NCBI GenBank assembly: GCA_017520105.1
Contig: JAFWRL010000065.1
Coordinates: forward strand, 1 to 9,777
Origin: Fibrobacter sp.
Lineage (GTDB): Bacteria; Fibrobacterota; Fibrobacteria; Fibrobacterales; Fibrobacteraceae
DNA length: 9,777 nucleotides
Direction of reading: 5' to 3'
This document shows positions 6,157 through 9,777 of this stretch, piece after piece. The notes beneath the pieces are model-generated. The model made no database searches, was not told where the DNA came from, and saw nothing but the letters and a program-made list of their open reading frames with translations. The position numbers and the translations under genes were made by a program. Position 1 is the stretch's first letter. Each line of letters opens with the position of its first letter.

Positions 6157-6732
6157 ATGATGAAAAAAGTGATTGTTCCGTTTGTGGCTATTGTGGTGGG
6201 TTTTGGCCTTTTTGCCGCCTGCTCCAATGATTCCGATTCTGCTAACTCGCAGGTGAGTGGCACTGATAATTCAACTGTGGCGAAAATTGAATCTATCTCC
6301 TATGTTGCAAGTGAGGGCTCGTGCAACAGTGAAGGCGCGTTAATGAAAACTGTACCGAAGGATGATTCTATTCATCTATATATGAATAAAGATGGTTCTG
6401 CGGTATTGAAAGAAAAAATGGGGACAATTTGCCCTGAGCGAGGTGAAATAACAAAAATATCGATTGAAAAACAAGAAGATACTTTACTGGTTTTCATTAA
6501 ATATTACGAATATCCCCCAGACACTGTTATTGTTTATAACGATTCACTTGGGAAAAATGATACATTGCTTGTCGGTCGCCCTGTTCACCACTGTATGTGC
6601 TATTCCGATTATGAAATAGAAGTGCCTGCGGAATTTTCTGGTGCAAAATTTGTCGGTCTGAAATACACTTTAGATAATACAGATGTCAATGTAAATACTT
6701 TTCTTTATCCCGTAGCTTATGTAAAAGAGTAA
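6157..6732 (+). CDS. Lipoprotein A of unknown function (core shared with the lipoprotein at 7835)
   Basis: 191 residues from ATG 6157, with AAGGAGG (6144-6150) 6 nt upstream; ATG 6160 is also possible. MMKK, a hydrophobic stretch and FAAC give a probable lipoprotein signal with Cys22 as lipidated residue (-3 is Phe, so the lipobox is not ideal). A Ser/Asn/Asp-rich spacer follows, then a domain starting AKIESISY. The domain has Cys in GSCN, ICPE and CMC (four Cys, possibly paired), and runs of alternating hydrophobic residues (DTLLVFIKYY, DTVIVYN) that suggest a beta-sandwich. I do not recognise the family. Codons for residues 53-160 match those of lipoprotein B almost exactly, while the signal peptides and ends differ. 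A possible -10 (TAGAAT, 6106-6111) has no clear -35. The gene is AT-rich and is followed after 37 nt by a small secreted ORF, probably on the same transcript. Confidence 0.85.
   Translation: MMKKVIVPFVAIVVGFGLFAACSNDSDSANSQVSGTDNSTVAKIESISYVASEGSCNSEGALMKTVPKDDSIHLYMNKDGSAVLKEKMGTICPERGEITKISIEKQEDTLLVFIKYYEYPPDTVIVYNDSLGKNDTLLVGRPVHHCMCYSDYEIEVPAEFSGAKFVGLKYTLDNTDVNVNTFLYPVAYVKE
6313..6636 (+). repeat. 324-bp duplicated core, copy A
   Basis: Direct repeat of 7985-8308 at an offset of 1672 nt, with 10 substitutions and no indels by eye (about 97% identical). The flanking homologous parts of the two genes are far more diverged. This is the pattern of gene conversion or strong purifying selection on the core. 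Confidence 0.95.
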
Positions 6733-6769
6733 ATGATATTATAAAAGATGATTAAAGAAGGAGAATTTT

Positions 6770-6943
6770 ATGAATTTCAAAATAATTCTGTTTACTTGCG
6801 TTTTCTTTATAGTCAGCTCATTTGCCGCGAATCCGACATGGACTACACCAAATAAAGTTGGAGTCTCTGCTTTTGCTGTGAATGATTATTCTAATTATTC
6901 GCCGCCTGCTAATCTTTACAGAACTATTTTGTTCGCTATTTAG
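6770..6943 (+). CDS. Small secreted protein, 57 residues, unknown (possibly a gene remnant)
   Basis: A clear ribosome site AAGGAG (6758-6763) stands 6 nt before ATG 6770. The product begins with a typical signal peptide: MNFK, a hydrophobic run of about 13, then SSFAA with cleavage before NPTW. About 37 residues of mature peptide rich in Asn, Tyr and Pro follow (AVNDYSNYSPPANLY), ending RTILFAI. It has no cysteine and no family I recognise. The short mature part and abrupt end just before the promoter of the next gene would also fit the truncated 5' end of a once longer secreted protein. It lies 37 nt after lipoprotein A in the same direction. Confidence 0.55.
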   Translation: MNFKIILFTCVFFIVSSFAANPTWTTPNKVGVSAFAVNDYSNYSPPANLYRTILFAI

Positions 6944-6952
6944 CTCGTTTTA

Positions 6953-6961
6953 TGGTATAAT
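6953..6961 (+). promoter_or_regulatory. Extended -10 promoter for the TIGR02147 gene
   Basis: TGGTATAAT (6953-6961) is a perfect TGN-TATAAT extended -10. The -35 region is weak (TTCGCT at 6932-6937 with an 18-nt spacer), as is common when an extended -10 is present. Transcription would start near 6968. This excludes the in-frame ATG at 6967 as start and supports ATG 7009. It would drive the TIGR02147 gene and lipoprotein B together. Confidence 0.65.
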
Positions 6962-7008
6962 CCTCGATGCTCCCGCGGGGATTTTACTCTATTTTAAGGG
7001 TACGGAGT

Positions 7009-7842
7009 ATGAAATCGATTTTTGAATACAAAGATTATCGCCTCTATTTGCAGGACTACCTGGATGAACGGAAACGGTACGAAAAGTTTTCGTGGCGTAT
7101 TTTTTGCCGTGAGGCGGGCTTTTCGTCGCCTAATTTTTTGAAGCAGGTCCGTGATGGTGCTTGGAACCTTAGCAAAGTAAAATCGGGACAAGTCGCAAAG
7201 GCGATGGGGCTCGTCGAATACGAAGAAGAATATTTCAAGCAGTTGGTCATTTTAGGTAATACCGAAGATGACGATGTGAAAAAGACAGCTCTTGCTGAAA
7301 TGCAACGAATTGCTTTGGCGTACAAGGAGCGTGTGATTGACAGGGATGCGCTTCAGTATTATGAATCGTGGAAATACCCCGTCATCAGGGAGCTGGCTCC
7401 GCTTATGCGGGGCGCCGAGCCTCGTGACATTGCCGAAGAATGCAAGGAATATGTGTCTGCCGAAGAAGTGCGTGATATTTTGGGTTTTCTTGTCGATACG
7501 GGTTTCTTGAAAAAAGATGGAAATAACGCATATTCACAGACCGATCAGACGGTCATCGGTTCCAAGGAGGCTCTTTCGACTGCAATTCGCGCCATGCATA
7601 AAGAAATGGCGGGTATGGCGTTACGAGCTGTAGATAGGTATTCGGCGGATGAACGCTTTTTTACCGGGATAACCGTTGGCGTTGACGAAGTCGCCTACGA
7701 CAAGATTGTCGATATCATTAAGGATAGCTGCAAAAGGATTGTTGCTGTTGTGAGCGCCAATAAAAAGACAAATCAGGTTTGTCGAGTTAATTTCCAGCTT
7801 TTTCCGGTAACAAATAGAATAGAGGAGAAAACGCATGCGTAA
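7009..7842 (+). CDS. TIGR02147-family protein (Fibrobacter-type paralogous family, probable regulator)
   Basis: 277 residues from ATG 7009, chosen because AAGGG (6996-7000) is 8 nt upstream, the promoter's predicted start lies after the earlier ATG (6967), and MKSIFEYKDYRLYLQDYL is the family's usual opening. Residues about 1-75 look helical and winged-helix-like (WRIFCREAGFSSPNFLKQVRDG, then KSGQVAKAMGL, a helix-turn-helix-like stretch). The middle carries YYESWKYPVIRELAPLM, and residues about 135-185 hold a second possible winged helix (VSAEEVRDILGFLVDTGFLKKDG). The C-terminal part (EMAGMALRAVDRYSADERFFTGITVGV) is also family-typical. The family (related to DUF4423) is known in large numbers from Fibrobacter and also from Bdellovibrio; its biochemical role is not established, and regulation of the neighbouring surface-protein gene is an inference. 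Its stop codon overlaps the start of lipoprotein B by 8 nt, so the two are very likely co-expressed with coupled translation. Cytoplasmic; no signal peptide. Confidence 0.9.
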   Translation: MKSIFEYKDYRLYLQDYLDERKRYEKFSWRIFCREAGFSSPNFLKQVRDGAWNLSKVKSGQVAKAMGLVEYEEEYFKQLVILGNTEDDDVKKTALAEMQRIALAYKERVIDRDALQYYESWKYPVIRELAPLMRGAEPRDIAEECKEYVSAEEVRDILGFLVDTGFLKKDGNNAYSQTDQTVIGSKEALSTAIRAMHKEMAGMALRAVDRYSADERFFTGITVGVDEVAYDKIVDIIKDSCKRIVAVVSANKKTNQVCRVNFQLFPVTNRIEEKTHA

Positions 7843-8386
7843 TAAAATCCTTTTTTTAATTGCATTTTCTTTAGTCTTGTTTACGTTGGCGTGCACCGAT
7901 GATTCTTTAGGTGGCGGGTCTTCGATTGATCCGAATGCAGCCCCTGCTGTGGCAAAAATTGATTCAATCTCTTTTGCTGTAAATGAAGGCTCGTGCAACA
8001 GTGAAGGCGCGTTAATGAAAACAGTGCCGAAGGATGATTCTATTCATCTATATATGAATAAAGATGGTTCCGCGGTATTGAAAGAAAAAATGGGGACAAT
8101 TTGCCCTGAGCGAGGTGAAATAACAAAAATATCGATTGAAAAACAAAAAGATACTTTACTGGTTTTCATAAAATATTACGAATATCCCCCAGATACTGTT
8201 ATTGTTTATAACGATTCACTTGGGAAAAATGATACATTGCTTGTCGGTCGCCCTGTTCACCACTGTATGTGCTATTCCGATTATGAAATAGATGTTCCTG
8301 CAGAATTTACAAGCGCAAAATTCATCGGTCTAAAATACACGTCAGACAATACTTATCTCTATCCCATTGCTTATAAAAATGATTAA
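7835..8386 (+). CDS. Lipoprotein B of unknown function (core shared with lipoprotein A)
   Basis: 183 residues. ATG 7835 lies inside the last codons of the TIGR02147 gene (8-nt overlap, different frame), with GAGGAG (7822-7827) 7 nt upstream. MRNK, a hydrophobic run and LAC give a probable lipoprotein signal, Cys20 being the lipidated residue. A Gly/Ser/Pro-rich spacer follows, then the same domain as lipoprotein A starting AKIDSISF, with the same four cysteines. DNA 7985-8308 matches 6313-6636 with 10 mismatches and no gaps; only two change the protein (Glu to Lys in EKQKDT, Glu to Asp in YEIDVPAEF). Outside this core the two genes are clearly related but much less alike, and B lacks a short stretch near the C-terminus (TDVNVNTF in A). 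Function unknown. Its operon partner suggests a pair of cytoplasmic regulator and envelope lipoprotein. Confidence 0.88.
   Translation: MRNKILFLIAFSLVLFTLACTDDSLGGGSSIDPNAAPAVAKIDSISFAVNEGSCNSEGALMKTVPKDDSIHLYMNKDGSAVLKEKMGTICPERGEITKISIEKQKDTLLVFIKYYEYPPDTVIVYNDSLGKNDTLLVGRPVHHCMCYSDYEIDVPAEFTSAKFIGLKYTSDNTYLYPIAYKND
7985..8308 (+). repeat. 324-bp duplicated core, copy B
   Basis: Partner of 6313-6636. Recombination between the two copies would delete the small secreted ORF and the TIGR02147 gene and fuse the lipoproteins into one. Confidence 0.95.
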
Positions 8387-8400
8387 TAATATGGCGTGCT

Positions 8401-8433
8401 ATATCGGGTTTTGTTAATTTAACAAAACTAATT
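8401..8433. repeat. 33-nt palindromic element, copy 2
   Basis: ATATCG, 2 nt, TTTTGTTA-ATT-TAACAAAA, CTAATT, with arms 8409-8416 and 8420-8427. It begins 14 nt after the stop of lipoprotein B and has the same orientation as copy 1 at 4537-4569. The changes are at the 2-nt spacer, the loop centre and the innermost base pair. Confidence 0.7.
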
Positions 8434-8483
8434 GATTTAGCAGCCCTCCTGACGCCTGTTTTCCAATCTATTTTCTAAGGTGG

Positions 8484-8500
8484 GAGAACTGTATGTTCTC
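8484..8500. promoter_or_regulatory. Inverted repeat upstream of the GH127 gene (operator or leader hairpin)
   Basis: GAGAAC (8484-8489), 5-nt spacer TGTAT, GTTCTC (8495-8500): a perfect 17-bp interrupted palindrome ending 29 nt before the GH127 start. It may be an operator for a dimeric repressor, or a leader hairpin near the ribosome site. No convincing promoter was found between 8434 and 8529. Confidence 0.4.
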
Positions 8501-8529
8501 ATGAATCACTTTAGAAAAAGGTGGATATC

Positions 8530-9777
8530 ATGATGTTAGGATGGTTTGGTAAGCGTGTTCGCGCGGCTCTCGCCTTGACGGGGCTTGCTTGCGGCTTTGG
8601 TTTCTCGCAGGATGTGCTTTACCCTGACATGTTCGCTTTGTCGGATGTGCAGCTTTTGGATGGCGTCTTGAAGGAGCGCCAGGATTTGAACATCGAAACG
8701 CTTATGTCGTACGATGTCGACCGCTTGCTCGCGCCGTTTTACGAAGAAGCGGGGATGCGCCCCAAGGCGAGCAAGTTCCCGAACTGGGCGGGCCTCGATG
8801 GTCATGTTTTGGGGCATTATTTGAGCGCCTTGGCGATGCATTATGCCGATAACGACGACGTTCAGGTCAAGGAACGCATTGAATACATCTTGAAGGAACT
8901 CAAGACGATTCAGGACCAGAATTCCAAGGACAATAACTTCAAGGGTTACATCAGCGGAGTGCCGAATGGCAAGCAAATGTGGCTCAAGATGAAGAACGGC
9001 GATGCCGGTGCGCAAAACGGCTATTGGGTGCCGTGGTACAATATCCACAAACTTTATGCGGGTCTGCGTGACGCCTATATTTATGCGGGTTATGAGCAGG
9101 CAAAGACGATGTTCTTGGCGCTTTGCGACTGGGGTATTACCATTACGAATGGCCTGAATGATTCCAAAATGCAGCAGATGCTCGGTACGGAACACGGCGG
9201 TATGCCCGAAGTCTATGCCGACGCTTACAAGCTCACGAAAGACGAAAAGTATTTGAATGCAGCAAAGAAGTGGTCGCACCAGTGGCTTTTGAATCCGATG
9301 TCGCAAGGCAATGACAACTTGACGAACGTGCATGCGAATACACAGGTGCCGAAAGTCGTCGGTTTTGCGCGAATTGCGGAACTCTCGGGCGATGAAAAGT
9401 ACAAGAAAGGTTCCGATTTCTTCTGGCAGACGGTTGTGAACAAGCGCAGTATCGCTATTGGCGGTAACAGCATTTCGGAACATTTCCCGGCGCTCAACAA
9501 CCATAAAAAGTTTGTCGAAGAACGCGAAGGACCGGAATCCTGCAATACTTATAACATGCTCAAGTTGACGGAACGTCTGTTCAACATCAAGCACGATGCG
9601 CATTACTCCGACTTCTATGAACGCGCGCTGTTCAACCATATCCTTTCGACAATCCATCCGAAACACGGTGGTTATGTGTATTTTACGCCAGCACGTCCGC
9701 GCCATTACCGCGTATATTCCAAGGTCAATGCGGGCATGTGGTGCTGCGTGGGTTCCGGCATGGAAAACCCGGCGAAG
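8530..9777 (+). CDS. Beta-L-arabinofuranosidase, GH127 family (3' partial)
   Basis: 416 codons are open to the window's last base, with no stop. Start ATG 8530 (or the adjacent ATG 8533) follows AAGGTGG (8518-8524). Residues 1 to about 27 are a signal peptide (KR-rich start, hydrophobic run, likely cleavage near GFSQ), so the enzyme is exported. Family traits: NWAGLDGHVLGHYLSALAM (about 84-102), WVPWYNIHKLYAGLRDAY, EHGGMPEVYADAY, then the active site. Compared with the characterised enzyme HypBA1, Glu317 (in SEHFP) fits the acid/base; Glu336 and Cys338 (in GPESCNTYNM) plus Cys405 and Cys406 (in MWCCVGSG) fit the zinc site, with Cys405 the likely nucleophile. All five are present. Members release beta-L-arabinofuranose from plant or glycoprotein arabinan side chains, which fits a fibre-degrading cell with the GH5 enzyme nearby. 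The C-terminal part, including any linker or tail domain, lies outside. GC-rich third positions contrast with the AT-rich genes just upstream. Confidence 0.93.
   Translation, partial: MMLGWFGKRVRAALALTGLACGFGFSQDVLYPDMFALSDVQLLDGVLKERQDLNIETLMSYDVDRLLAPFYEEAGMRPKASKFPNWAGLDGHVLGHYLSALAMHYADNDDVQVKERIEYILKELKTIQDQNSKDNNFKGYISGVPNGKQMWLKMKNGDAGAQNGYWVPWYNIHKLYAGLRDAYIYAGYEQAKTMFLALCDWGITITNGLNDSKMQQMLGTEHGGMPEVYADAYKLTKDEKYLNAAKKWSHQWLLNPMSQGNDNLTNVHANTQVPKVVGFARIAELSGDEKYKKGSDFFWQTVVNKRSIAIGGNSISEHFPALNNHKKFVEEREGPESCNTYNMLKLTERLFNIKHDAHYSDFYERALFNHILSTIHPKHGGYVYFTPARPRHYRVYSKVNAGMWCCVGSGMENPAK

Noticed and set aside
6012..6230. 72-codon frame across the start of lipoprotein A
   Set aside because: It begins inside the terminator after rpn with no ribosome site and overlaps the well-supported lipoprotein start in another frame.
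6967..7008. ATG 6967 as start of the TIGR02147 protein
   Set aside because: It is only 5 nt after the -10 hexamer, at or before the predicted transcript start, with no ribosome site. ATG 7009 matches the family opening.
8484..8500. LexA/SOS box reading of GAGAAC-N5-GTTCTC
   Set aside because: The Gram-positive-type box needs GAAC-N4-GTTC; here the spacer is 5 nt, and the gene downstream is a glycosidase.
8536..9705. Long minus-strand reading frame (389 codons) at the right end
   Set aside because: It is antisense to the GH127 gene, which has all five active-site and zinc residues. The minus-strand product is rich in His/Arg/Val with no recognisable motif.

Overview
The window looks like a Fibrobacter (rumen or gut fibre-degrader) chromosome. 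Four features point there: a TIGR02147-family protein of the kind that forms large paralogous sets in Fibrobacter, a secreted GH5 endoglucanase with a poly-serine linker and a short C-terminal tail, a second secreted protein with a related tail, and a GH127 beta-L-arabinofuranosidase. The genus is an inference from these traits, not from a database match. All genes seen are on the + strand; the long minus-strand reading frames are shadows of GC-rich genes.

Layout. 1-918: 3' part of a GltD/GltA-like NADPH:acceptor oxidoreductase, followed by a REP-like palindrome and a strong terminator. 1074-2678: secreted GH5 endoglucanase, followed by a UUCG-capped terminator. 2825-4537: secreted GLUG-repeat protein. 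4538-4921: no protein gene, but a good promoter and a rod-like structured RNA candidate of about 170 nt. 4922-5950: an Rpn-family PD-(D/E)XK nuclease with eight four-residue repeats and a plausible internal start for a C-terminal small protein. 6157-6732: lipoprotein A. 6770-6943: a 57-residue secreted ORF. 7009-7842: TIGR02147 protein, overlapping by 8 nt lipoprotein B (7835-8386). Lipoprotein B shares a 324-bp core with lipoprotein A at 10 mismatches. 8530-9777: 5' part of a GH127 enzyme that runs off the window with no stop.

How it fits together. The flanks hold central metabolism and plant-polysaccharide breakdown, with codon use rich in G/C at third positions. The middle (about 2.8-8.4 kb) is visibly more AT-rich and has accessory character: a repeat-rich surface protein, a putative gene-within-gene defence nuclease, duplicated lipoproteins and a regulator-like TIGR02147 gene. 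Two copies of a 33-nt palindromic element (28/33 identical, with a compensatory base-pair change) lie in direct orientation at 4537-4569 and 8401-8433 and bracket the stretch holding the RNA, rpn and lipoprotein genes.

The most interesting items are the structured RNA (6S-like in overall shape, identity unproven), the Rpn gene with its repeats and internal start, the paired 33-nt elements, and the lipoprotein / TIGR02147 / lipoprotein module with a homogenised core.
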